Of a stretch of 64,000 nucleotides of DNA, positions 1 to 7,951 are shown one piece after another (position 1 is the first letter of the stretch; every line of letters starts with the position of its first letter). The notes beneath the pieces are model-generated. The model was not told the origin of the DNA. It worked only from the letters and a program-made list of their open reading frames with translations, and did no database searches. Position numbers and translations under genes: made by a program. The stretch comes from DATFDN01 sp963818885 (GTDB lineage: Bacteria > Pseudomonadota > Alphaproteobacteria > Acetobacterales > Acetobacteraceae), in NCBI GenBank assembly GCA_963818885.1, contig CAWFTP010000002.1:116536-180535 (forward strand), given 5' to 3'.

Positions 1-119
1 CCGCCGCGGCTTTCGTGAATTCGTTCATAGGGGCGGGCGCGAATGTCGTGGCGTTGAAGGATGGTACCAGGATAGCCTTCGTGACCGGCGCGAACGGCGT
101 CAACTTCGTCTCATCGTGA
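1..119 (+). CDS. C-terminal end of an unidentified protein (partial)
   Basis: An open frame enters from the left edge and stops with TGA at 117-119, giving about 38 residues (first full codon at base 3). The tail reads like a beta-rich repeat end, with a LKDGTRIAFV-type segment. Codon use is GC-biased and there is no internal stop. The next gene starts 10 bases later on the same strand. The fragment is too short to name a family. Confidence 0.45.
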   Translation, partial: AAAFVNSFIGAGANVVALKDGTRIAFVTGANGVNFVSS

Positions 120-129
120 GAGCAGCTGG

Positions 130-1402
130 GTGACGGCGTCGCACGTCGTCGTCATCGGCGCCGGGATCATCGGTGCGGCTAGCGCGATCGAGCTTCTCCG
201 GGACGGCCACCGCGTCACCCTTCTCGACCCCGGCGAACCCGGAGGCGAGCAGGCTGCGAGCTACGGGAACGGCTGCTGGCTCTCCCCCAGTTCCGTCGTG
301 CCGATGTCGGCTCCGGGCATCTGGCGCAAGGTACCGGGTTGGCTCGCCGATCCGCTGGGCCCGCTGACGATCCGTTGGAGCTATCTGCCGCGCATGCTCC
401 CCTGGCTTGTGCGGTTTCTGTCCGCGGGATCCACCGAGGCGAAGGTCGCCGCGACGGCCCGTGCGCTCCGGCCGCTCGTGATCGAAGCGCCCGAGCGCCA
501 TCTGCGGCTCGCCCAGGAGGCCGGGGTCGGCGAGCTGATCCAGCGCAGCGGGCTTCTCTATGTTTTCCCCTCACGCGCAGAGTACCGAGGCCGAAGCGCT
601 GGCTTGGCGGGTACGTCGTGACGTCGGCGCGCGCTGGGTCGAGTTGGACGAGGATGAACTGCGCCAGCAGGAGCCGTCGATTGACCGGCGCTATCGCTTC
701 GGCCTGCTGCTGGAAGAGGGCGGGCATTGTCGCGATCCCGGCGCCTACGTCGCAGCCTTGGTCCGGCACGCGGAGTCATTGGGCGCGACATGCCGCTCTG
801 CCCGGGCGACTGGCTTTCGCATCGAGGATGAGCGGCTTCGCGCAGTGCGGACCGACGCTGGTGAAATCGCCTGTGACAGGGCGGTGATCGCCGCCGGCGC
901 GCGCTCGCGTGCGTTGGCGGCGGCGGCGGGGGATCGCGTGCCCCTTGAGACCGAACGCGGGTATCACGTGGTCATCGCGACGCCTGAGAGCGAGCCACGT
1001 GTCCCCCTGATGCCGAGCGACGGCAAAATGTCGATCACCCGCATGGACCAGGGCCTGCGTATCGCCGGCCAGGTGGAGCTCGCCGGGCTGGAGGCGGAGC
1101 CGAACTGGAGGCGCGCCGAGATATTGCGAGACTTCGCGCTCCGCATTTTTCCAGGCCTGCCCCGGGAGCTGCCAGCCGATCGGGTGAGATTCTGGATGGG
1201 CCATCGCCCATCCATGCCGGACAGTCTTCCCTGTCTCGGCCATGCATCGGCGACGGCCGCCATCGTGCACGCCTACGGCCATGGTCATATCGGCTTGGCG
1301 GCAGGCGCGACGACGGGCCGGCTTGTCGCCGATCTCGCCAGCGGTCGCGACCCGGGGATCGATATGCGGCCCTATCGTCCCCAGCGGTTCGTACGGGCTT
1401 AG
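130..1402 (+). pseudogene. FAD-dependent D-amino acid oxidase/dehydrogenase (DadA/DAO family), frameshifted
   Basis: The N-terminal frame (GTG start at 130) carries the dinucleotide-binding motif GAGIIGAASAIELL and the DAO-typical segment around AASYGNG. The remainder, in the next frame from about 587, includes PCLGHA and the C-terminal FAD-contacting GHGHIGLAAG. This family oxidises D-amino acids or secondary amines and transfers electrons through FAD. The two halves join seamlessly if one C at 585-586 (TACCGAG) is removed, giving about 423 residues, the usual family length. I see no other damage, so a sequencing error is as likely as a real pseudogene. The start follows a GAGAG-containing leader. 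It ends convergently, 5 bases from the next gene. Confidence 0.85.
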
Positions 1403-1407
1403 CCGAC

Positions 1408-1707
1408 CTACTGCCAGTGCGCTGGACGCCAGACGTACTGGCCTGTGCGACGATCGAACGCCCAATGCCCAGGCACATATTGCCCGTATCTCGGCCCGCG
1501 GGGCACATAGCGGCCGGGAACCCACGCGTACCGCACGCCGCTCCACTGCCAATGGCCCGGCTCCCAGACCATGTGCCTCGGCGGCGGCGGGGGAGGCGGC
1601 TCGTAGCGCGGCGGTGGGACCAGGGGATAGGGCGGCTGAGCAAATGCTGGGACAGAGCCGACAACCCCGAGAGTCAGCCCCATAACGAGCAGCCGTTTCA
1701 TCATCAT
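1408..1707 (-). CDS. Secreted WxxGxW/YxWxPGHW repeat protein
   Basis: A 99-residue protein with a cleavable signal peptide (MMMKRLLVMGL followed by a hydrophobic core ending in AFAQ). A proline-rich linker of repeated P residues follows, then aromatic-Gly repeats: WEPGHWQW, YAWVPGRYV and YVPGHWAF, ending in YVWRPAHWQ. Such repeats define the YXWGXW family of small periplasmic or outer-membrane-associated proteins in proteobacteria. Their function is unknown. It lies 7 bases downstream of ilvD on the same strand and could be read through from it, although a functional link is not implied. Confidence 0.75.
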   Translation of the reverse strand: MMMKRLLVMGLTLGVVGSVPAFAQPPYPLVPPPRYEPPPPPPPRHMVWEPGHWQWSGVRYAWVPGRYVPRGPRYGQYVPGHWAFDRRTGQYVWRPAHWQ

Positions 1708-1714
1708 GCGTTTC

Positions 1715-3439
1715 CTAAAGATCCGCGTAGCAATGGGTCTCGGCGGCGGCGCCCGGATGCGTTACCGCCCCCAAGTGCGCCGGCCCGACGAGTTGGGCAT
1801 ATTTCCAGATCGCGCCGCTGTTATAATCGGTACGCCTCGGCGTCCAGGCGGCCTTGCGCGCCGCCAACTCGGCGTCCGACAGGATCACGTCCACCCGTCC
1901 TTTCCCCGCGTCGATGACGATGCGATCGCCGTTGCGCAGCAGCGCGATTGGCCCGCCCACTGCGGCCTCGGGCCCGACATGGCCGATGCAGAAGCCGCGC
2001 GTCCCACCAGAGAAACGGCCGTCGGTGATCAGCGCGACCTGCTCGCCCATGCCCTGGCCGTAGATAGCCGCCGTGGTCGACAGCATCTCCCGCATCCCCG
2101 GCCCGCCCTTCGGCCCTTCGTAGCGCACCACAATGATGTCGCCGGCCTTGTACGCACGGGCCTGCACAGCGGCGAACGCCTCCTCCTCGGAGTCGAAGCA
2201 CAGCGCGCTGCCCTCGAAGCGCAGGTTGTGCATTCCGGCGATTTTCACAATCGCTCCGTCCGGCGCGAGGTTGCCCTTCAGCCCGACGACGCCGCCCGTC
2301 TGCGATAGCGCGCGCGATACTGGATAGACCACGTCCTGGTTTTCGGGAAACACCACGTCGCGGTGGTTCTCGGCCAAGGTCTTGCCGGTCACGGTGAGAC
2401 AGTCGCCGTGCAGCAACCCGGCATCGAGGAGCGCCTTCAGGATCACCGGAATGCCGCCGATCTTGTGGACATCGAGCGCCACATATTTCCCGCCCGGCTT
2501 CAGGTCGGCGATATAAGGCGTCCGGCGCATGATCTCGACGACATCGTCCATCGTGAAGCGGATTCCCGCCTCATGCGCGATCGCGGGAAGGTGCAGGCCG
2601 GCATTGGTGGAGCCGCCGGTCGCACCAACCACGACAGCGGCGTTTTCCAGCGCGCGGCGCGTGACGATGTCGCGCGGACGCAGGCCGCGTTCCAACAACG
2701 CCATCACGGCACGGCCCGACTCTGCCGCCCAGCGGTCCCGCTCCTCGTACGGCGCGGGGGAGCCCGCGGAGCCAGGCAGCGCGAGGCCGATCGCCTCGCT
2801 GACCGTCGCCATGGTGTTGGCGGTGAACTGGCCGCCGCAGGCACCCGCGGAGGGGCAGGCGACGCACTCCAGCTCGTGCAGCTCCGCATCCGACATCTTG
2901 CCCGCGGCATGCTGGCCGACCGCCTCGAACACATCGACCACCGTCACGTCGCGATCCTTGAAGCGGCCGGGCAGGATCGAGCCGCCGTACATGAAGACGC
3001 TCGGGACGTTCAGCCGCAGCATCGCCATCATCATGCCGGGCAGCGACTTGTCGCAGCCGGCAAGGCCGACCAGCGCGTCGTAGCTATGTCCGCGCACCGT
3101 AAGCTCGACGGAATCCGCGATCAGGTCGCGCGATACCAACGAGGACTTCATGCCCTGGTGGCCCATCGCGATGCCATCGGTCACCGTGATCGTGGTGAAC
3201 TCGCGCGGCGTGCCACCGGCCTCCGCCACGCCCTTCTTGACCGACTGCGCCTGGCGAGAGAGCGCGATGTTGCAAGGTGCCGCCTCGTTCCAGCAGGTTG
3301 CGACACCGACGAACGGCTGCTCGATCTCCTCCTGAGTCAGCCCCATCGCGTAGTAGTAGCTGCGGTGCGGCGCGCGATCCGGCCCCGCTGTCACATGGCG
3401 GGACGGCAGCTTGGCCTTGTCCCAGCGCTTGCCCGGCAT
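1715..3439 (-). CDS. ilvD: Dihydroxy-acid dehydratase
   Basis: This 574-residue enzyme dehydrates 2,3-dihydroxy-isovalerate or -methylvalerate to the 2-keto acids of valine and isoleucine synthesis in the cytoplasm. The Fe-S ligand cysteines of the IlvD/Edd family are visible: C56 in CWNEAAPCN, C129 in AGCDKSLPG, and the CPSAGACGGQFTANTM block near 195-210. The C-terminal part has the conserved segments KGGPGMREM and ITDGRFSGGTRG. Length is normal. No other ilv gene is nearby, so it is encoded alone. It is divergent from the secreted-protein gene at 3615 across a 175-bp gap that must hold both promoters. Confidence 0.96.
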   Translation of the reverse strand: MPGKRWDKAKLPSRHVTAGPDRAPHRSYYYAMGLTQEEIEQPFVGVATCWNEAAPCNIALSRQAQSVKKGVAEAGGTPREFTTITVTDGIAMGHQGMKSSLVSRDLIADSVELTVRGHSYDALVGLAGCDKSLPGMMMAMLRLNVPSVFMYGGSILPGRFKDRDVTVVDVFEAVGQHAAGKMSDAELHELECVACPSAGACGGQFTANTMATVSEAIGLALPGSAGSPAPYEERDRWAAESGRAVMALLERGLRPRDIVTRRALENAAVVVGATGGSTNAGLHLPAIAHEAGIRFTMDDVVEIMRRTPYIADLKPGGKYVALDVHKIGGIPVILKALLDAGLLHGDCLTVTGKTLAENHRDVVFPENQDVVYPVSRALSQTGGVVGLKGNLAPDGAIVKIAGMHNLRFEGSALCFDSEEEAFAAVQARAYKAGDIIVVRYEGPKGGPGMREMLSTTAAIYGQGMGEQVALITDGRFSGGTRGFCIGHVGPEAAVGGPIALLRNGDRIVIDAGKGRVDVILSDAELAARKAAWTPRRTDYNSGAIWKYAQLVGPAHLGAVTHPGAAAETHCYADL

Positions 3440-3557
3440 TCACCGCCTCCCATTGCTGTGCACCCGCCGTTATAGCGCCCCACGCCCGCGCTCCAAGCTG
3501 GAGCACGCGAGATCGTGTGCACGAGAACCCTCCGTTCCGCAATTTTTGCGACGCGCG

Positions 3558-3573
3558 TTAACCCATTCTTAAC
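3558..3573 (+). promoter_or_regulatory. CtrA-type binding box TTAA-N7-TTAAC
   Basis: TTAA at 3558-3561, seven bases, then TTAAC at 3569-3573: a perfect match to the full CtrA consensus known from Caulobacter and other alphaproteobacteria. It lies 42 bp upstream of the start codon at 3615 and in the divergent region with ilvD. I noticed no second full match in the window. CtrA control of the downstream secreted protein is inference from the motif alone. Confidence 0.45.
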
Positions 3574-3614
3574 GGCAAGGCACGACAACCGCCGAACAGA
3601 ACGAGGACGCTTCA

Positions 3615-4208
3615 ATGATGAAACGTAAATCGGTGATGTTCGCGGCAGCGGCGGTGGCGATCGGCACCGCCCTTCCCAGACCCGTCCCGGCGACCGAGCC
3701 GGTGCATTTCGCGGTTATGGGGGTGCGCCTTTACATGAGCGCGCAGGAGGTCCTCGCTGTGTTATATGCGCAAGGCGTGCCCGAGGACGCGATCACAGAG
3801 AGCGTCCACCCCTGCGCGATGCATGCGGCGGTCGTCTGCACCAGCAGCATGACGGCGCAGTTGCCGGGCGGGCCGATCACGATCCGGTTCGCCGATGCAC
3901 CGCCCGGGTACGGCAACGCGCGGGAGGCGGCGTTCAGCATCACCTATCGCCCGGACGACGCCGCTGGCCATGGGCCGGCGGCTCGGACGTTGGCGCAGGA
4001 GCGCTTTGGTCCATTCTCGGACGCCGCCGATGCCGCTTGGTGCGCACCGGACCCAAAGGGCGCGTGTCCACCCGACCACCCACGCATAACGTTCCGCTCG
4101 GTCGGATACGGGGCTGGCGAGATGGCGCTTACGGATTACGGCCTCCCCGTCCGCCTCATTGCAGAGATGCCTGACCAAGGTCGGGAGCGCCCGGTGGTGG
4201 TCCGGTGA
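3615..4208 (+). CDS. Exported hypothetical protein
   Basis: A 197-residue protein beginning MMKRKSVMF, with a hydrophobic segment and Ala-rich cleavage region near residue 27, so it is probably secreted to the periplasm. The mature part has four cysteines arranged as two plausible pairs (PCAMHAAVVC and WCAPDPKGAC), suggesting disulfides. I do not recognise a named domain. The start at 3615 is supported by a GAGGA ribosome site 6-10 bases upstream. A CtrA-type box precedes it. It ends 16 bases from the convergent transporter gene. Confidence 0.7.
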   Translation: MMKRKSVMFAAAAVAIGTALPRPVPATEPVHFAVMGVRLYMSAQEVLAVLYAQGVPEDAITESVHPCAMHAAVVCTSSMTAQLPGGPITIRFADAPPGYGNAREAAFSITYRPDDAAGHGPAARTLAQERFGPFSDAADAAWCAPDPKGACPPDHPRITFRSVGYGAGEMALTDYGLPVRLIAEMPDQGRERPVVVR

Positions 4209-4224
4209 CTCGAGATAGGGGCGC

Positions 4225-5859
4225 TCAGCCGTCGCCCGGCAGTGCGGCGAGCTCTCCGTCGTGCGGAAGCAGCAGCGGGCGTTTCAGGTCGAGCGCGGCG
4301 GCGAGTAGCACCTTGGTGTACTCCTCGCGAGGGCTCTCGAAGATGGCAGCCGCATCGCCTTCCTCGACGACCCGGCCTTGCCGCAAGACAATGACGCGGT
4401 GGGCGAGTGCACGCACGACGCGCAGATCGTGGCTGATGAAGAGATAGCCGAGCCCGTGGCTGGCCTGTAGCGCGCGCAGCAGATCGACAATTTGTGCCTG
4501 TACCGACACGTCGAGCGCGCTGGTCGGCTCGTCAAGGACGACGAGCTGCGGCTTCAGGACCATCGCCCGGGCGATGGCGACGCGCTGACGCTGCCCGCCG
4601 CTGAACTCATGTGGATAGCGCTGCGAGGCGTCGGCGGGCAACCCAACCTCGCGCAGGGCCTCCTCGACCCGGCCCTCGCGCTCGGCCTTCGACAGATCGG
4701 GATCGTGCACACGCAGTCCCTCGGCGACGATGTCGCCCACGCTCATCCGCGGCGACAGGCTGCCGTAGGGATCCTGGAACACCACCTGCATGCGCGCGCG
4801 CAGCCGGCGCATGGCGCGCCCGTCGAGCTCGGCTATGTCCCGACCCGCGAAGACAATCCGACCCTGCGCCGGCAACAGCCGCAGCAGCGCGAACCCAAGC
4901 GAGGTTTTGCCAGAACCCGATTCACCCACCAGCCCGACCGTTTCTCCCATCCGGACGGTGAGAGAGGCATTGTCAACCGCCCGCACCTCTCCATGCCTGC
5001 GGCGCAGCACACCACGGCGGAGAAAGAAGCTCACGCGGACGCCGTGCGCCTGAAGCAGCGCTGGGGCGCCCAGCGGAATCGGGGCGGGCCGACCGGTGGG
5101 TTCTGCTGCAAGCAACGCACGCGTGTACGGATGCTCCGGCGCACCGAAGATCTTCTCTACTCGCCCTTCCTCGACGATCGCACCGTCCTTCATCACGCAG
5201 ATCCGGTCGGCATGGCGGCGAACCACAGCAAGGTCATGCGTAATCAGCAGCAGTGCAAGGCCGCGAGCCTTCTTCAGGCGGTCGAGCAGATCCAGGATTT
5301 GCGCCTGGATCGTCACATCGAGAGCCGTCGTCGGCTCGTCGGCGATCAGCAGTGCCGGGTCATTGGCAAGCGCCATCGCGATCATCACCCGCTGGCGTTG
5401 GCCCCCCGAGAGCTGGTGCGGGAAGGCACCCAGGCGGTGCCCCGCGTCAGGGAACCCAGCCTGGTCGAGCAACGCGAGCACCCGCGCGCGCAGCGCCCCG
5501 CGCGACATGGTCCGGTGCAGCGATATCGCCTCGGCAACCTGCCGGCCGATCCGGTGCAGCGGGTTCAGGCTCGTCATCGGCTCCTGAAACACCATTCCGG
5601 CGACCCCGCCACGCGCGCGATGCAGCCTGGAGGGCGGGGCGCCGATCATCGACACGCCGCCAAGCATGATGTGCCCGGTCGGATTGCTGGCTCCATGCGG
5701 CAGAAGCTGCAACAGCGACAACGCAGTCAGCGACTTGCCCGATCCCGATTCGCCGACCAGCGCCAAGGTCTCGCCGCGATTGAGCCGGAACGTCACGTTG
5801 CGCACAACGCGCTTAGCGCCAAAATCGACCGACAGATTCTCGACCTCGACCAAGCTCAT
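4225..5859 (-). CDS. yejF: Peptide ABC transporter, duplicated ATP-binding protein (YejF-like)
   Basis: A 544-residue protein with two complete ABC ATPase domains. The first has Walker A GESGSGKS near residues 36-43 and the signature LSGGQRQRV. The second has GESGSGKT near 325 and signature FSGGQRQRVAIARAM, with VLDEPTSALD as Walker B. It powers uptake of oligopeptides through the YejBE permeases (in enterobacteria the Yej system imports microcin C and peptides). I start at MSLVEVENLS because its ATG overlaps the yejE stop by four bases (ATGA). The frame stays open further upstream, but only inside yejE. Confidence 0.93.
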   Translation of the reverse strand: MSLVEVENLSVDFGAKRVVRNVTFRLNRGETLALVGESGSGKSLTALSLLQLLPHGASNPTGHIMLGGVSMIGAPPSRLHRARGGVAGMVFQEPMTSLNPLHRIGRQVAEAISLHRTMSRGALRARVLALLDQAGFPDAGHRLGAFPHQLSGGQRQRVMIAMALANDPALLIADEPTTALDVTIQAQILDLLDRLKKARGLALLLITHDLAVVRRHADRICVMKDGAIVEEGRVEKIFGAPEHPYTRALLAAEPTGRPAPIPLGAPALLQAHGVRVSFFLRRGVLRRRHGEVRAVDNASLTVRMGETVGLVGESGSGKTSLGFALLRLLPAQGRIVFAGRDIAELDGRAMRRLRARMQVVFQDPYGSLSPRMSVGDIVAEGLRVHDPDLSKAEREGRVEEALREVGLPADASQRYPHEFSGGQRQRVAIARAMVLKPQLVVLDEPTSALDVSVQAQIVDLLRALQASHGLGYLFISHDLRVVRALAHRVIVLRQGRVVEEGDAAAIFESPREEYTKVLLAAALDLKRPLLLPHDGELAALPGDG

Positions 5860-6884
5860 TGTGCAATCCGATGGGGATCGAAGGAGTCGCGCACCGCCTC
5901 GCCGATGAAGATTAGTAGGATCAGCAAGCCACCCAGCACGCAGAAAGCAGTGATGCCGAGCCACGGCGCCTGCAGATTGTTCTTGCCCTCCGCGACCAGC
6001 TCACCTAGCGACGGCGCCCCCGGCGGCAGGCCGAAGCCCAGAAAATCGAGCGCGGCCAGCACCGTGACCGATCCCGACAGAATAAACGGCACATACGTCA
6101 ACGTCGCGACCAGGGCGTTGGGTAGAATATGGCGTCGCATCACCGCGGTATCCGAAACCCCCAGCGCGCGCGCGGCGCGGACGTATTCCAGCGTCCGTCC
6201 ACGCAGGAACTCCGCCCGCACGACGCCGGTCAGGTTCATCCATGAGAACAGCAGCAAAAACCCGAGCAGCACCCAAAATCCTGGGGTGATGATGCTGCCA
6301 AGAATGATCAGCAGGTAGAGCTGCGGCATCCCGTTCCAGATCTCGATGAAGCGCTGGCCGAGCAGATCGGTCAGGCCACCATAATAACCTTGGAGCGCCC
6401 CCGCCGCGATGCCGATGGCCGACGACATCGCCGTCAGCGCGAACCCGAACAGGATAGAGACGCGCAGGCCATAAATCACGCGTGCAAGAACGTCGCGCGC
6501 CTGGTCGTCAGTGCCGAGCAGATTGCGCCAGGAAGGCGGCGAGGGCGACGGCCGTCCGAGATTGGAGACGATCGTGTCGTAGCTGTAGGGGATTGCCGGC
6601 CACAGCATCCAGCCATGCGCGCGAACCGCGCGCCGCACATCAGGATCGGTGTAGTCCGCCGCCATCGGCAGGAAGTCGGAGCCGAAGGTGGTGCCGGGGA
6701 CATTCCGCAGCACGGGGAAATACCAGTGCCCCTCGTAATGGATGACCAGCGGCCGGTCATTGGCGATCAATTCGGCGCACAGGCTGAGACCGAAAATCAG
6801 GAGGAAGATCCAGAAGCAGACGAACCCGCGCCGGTGCTGGCGGAAGATTTGCAAGCGGCGGCGCGTGATCGGCGAGAGGGTCAC
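5856..6884 (-). CDS. yejE: Peptide ABC transporter permease (YejE-like)
   Basis: This 342-residue inner-membrane permease has an N-terminal extension and transmembrane segment (FVCFWIFLLIFGLSL). The binding-protein-dependent transport domain follows, with the EAA-type loop around AARALGVSDTAVMRRHILPNAL. The LGTDDQARDVLARVIYG stretch is typical of the DppC/OppC class. It forms a heteromeric channel with YejB. The start overlaps the yejB stop by 4 bases and its stop overlaps the yejF start, so the operon is translationally coupled. Confidence 0.93.
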   Translation of the reverse strand: MTLSPITRRRLQIFRQHRRGFVCFWIFLLIFGLSLCAELIANDRPLVIHYEGHWYFPVLRNVPGTTFGSDFLPMAADYTDPDVRRAVRAHGWMLWPAIPYSYDTIVSNLGRPSPSPPSWRNLLGTDDQARDVLARVIYGLRVSILFGFALTAMSSAIGIAAGALQGYYGGLTDLLGQRFIEIWNGMPQLYLLIILGSIITPGFWVLLGFLLLFSWMNLTGVVRAEFLRGRTLEYVRAARALGVSDTAVMRRHILPNALVATLTYVPFILSGSVTVLAALDFLGFGLPPGAPSLGELVAEGKNNLQAPWLGITAFCVLGGLLILLIFIGEAVRDSFDPHRIAQ

Positions 6885-7951
6885 CGTCGCGCCTCGAAGT
6901 CGATCCGCGGATCGACAACGGTATAGAGCAGGTCGCCGACGATCTGCATCAGCAGCGCGAGCAGGGTAAATATGAAGAGCGTGCCGAACATCACCGGATA
7001 GTCACGCTGCACGGCGGACTGGAAGCCGAGCAGACCGATGCCGTCGAGCGAGAACACGATCTCGACCAAGAGCTGACTGGTGAACAGGATGCCGATGAAG
7101 GCCTGCGGGAACCCGGCGACAATCAGCAGCATCGCGTTGCGGAAGACGTGCCCGTACAGCACCCGTCGCTCAGGCGCGCCCTTCGCCCGCGCGGTGGTGA
7201 CGTATTGCTTGCGGATCTCCTCGAGGAAGCAGTTCTTGGTCAGGATCGTGAGGCTGGCGAACCCGCCGGCGACGATCGCCACGGTCGGCAGGACCATGTG
7301 CCAGGCGTAGTCGGCCGCCCGCTGCCAAAGCGGCCAGGATGCTGAACCGTCGCTCGTCAGGCCACGCAGCGGGAAGATGTGGAGATAGCTTCCACCTGCG
7401 AACAACACCACAAGAAGGATCGCCAGCAGGAAGCTCGGTATCGCATAGCCCGCGAGCACAACCGCGCTCGTGGCGACGTCGAACCGGCTGCCGTCGCGCA
7501 CCGCTTTGGCGATACCCAGCGGGATGGAGATGAAGTAGATCAACAGGGTGGACCAGAGACCCAGGGAGACGGAGACGGGCAGGCGCTCTGCGATAAGGCG
7601 CAACACCGATTGGCCGCGAAAGAAGCTGCGCCCGAAGTCGAGCGTCAGGTAGTCCCTGAGCATTTCAGCGAATCGCGTGAGCGGCGGCTTGTCGAAGCCG
7701 AACATCTTGCGAATCTGCGCCACCGTCTGCGCATCAAGCCCGTGCGCGCCGCGGTAGGTCCCCGCGCCACCACTGCCGATTTCGGAGGTCGGGCCAGAGA
7801 CTTGGCTCAGCTCGCCTTTGCCGCGCAGATTGGCGATCGCCTGCTCCACCGGTCCCCCGGGCGCGAGCTGCACGACCGCGAAATTGATCGCAATGATCCC
7901 AAACAGGGTCGGGACGACGAGCAGCAACCGCCGCAGCAGGTAGGCGGCCAT
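6881..7951 (-). CDS. yejB: Peptide ABC transporter permease (YejB-like)
   Basis: A 356-residue DppB/OppB-class permease with an N-terminal transmembrane helix (LLVVPTLFGIIAINFAVVQLAPGGP). A YejB-typical long insert between residues about 40 and 85 follows, then several further membrane helices and the EAA loop (TTARAKGAPERRVLYGHVFRNA). It pairs with YejE in the inner membrane. The start codon overlaps the yejA stop by one base and its end overlaps yejE by four. Confidence 0.93.
   Translation of the reverse strand: MAAYLLRRLLLVVPTLFGIIAINFAVVQLAPGGPVEQAIANLRGKGELSQVSGPTSEIGSGGAGTYRGAHGLDAQTVAQIRKMFGFDKPPLTRFAEMLRDYLTLDFGRSFFRGQSVLRLIAERLPVSVSLGLWSTLLIYFISIPLGIAKAVRDGSRFDVATSAVVLAGYAIPSFLLAILLVVLFAGGSYLHIFPLRGLTSDGSASWPLWQRAADYAWHMVLPTVAIVAGGFASLTILTKNCFLEEIRKQYVTTARAKGAPERRVLYGHVFRNAMLLIVAGFPQAFIGILFTSQLLVEIVFSLDGIGLLGFQSAVQRDYPVMFGTLFIFTLLALLMQIVGDLLYTVVDPRIDFEARR

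Noticed and set aside
4492..6318. Plus-strand 608-codon frame over the yej ATPase genes
   Set aside because: Shadow frame. The translation is Arg/His/Gln-rich, whereas the minus strand has full ABC motifs.
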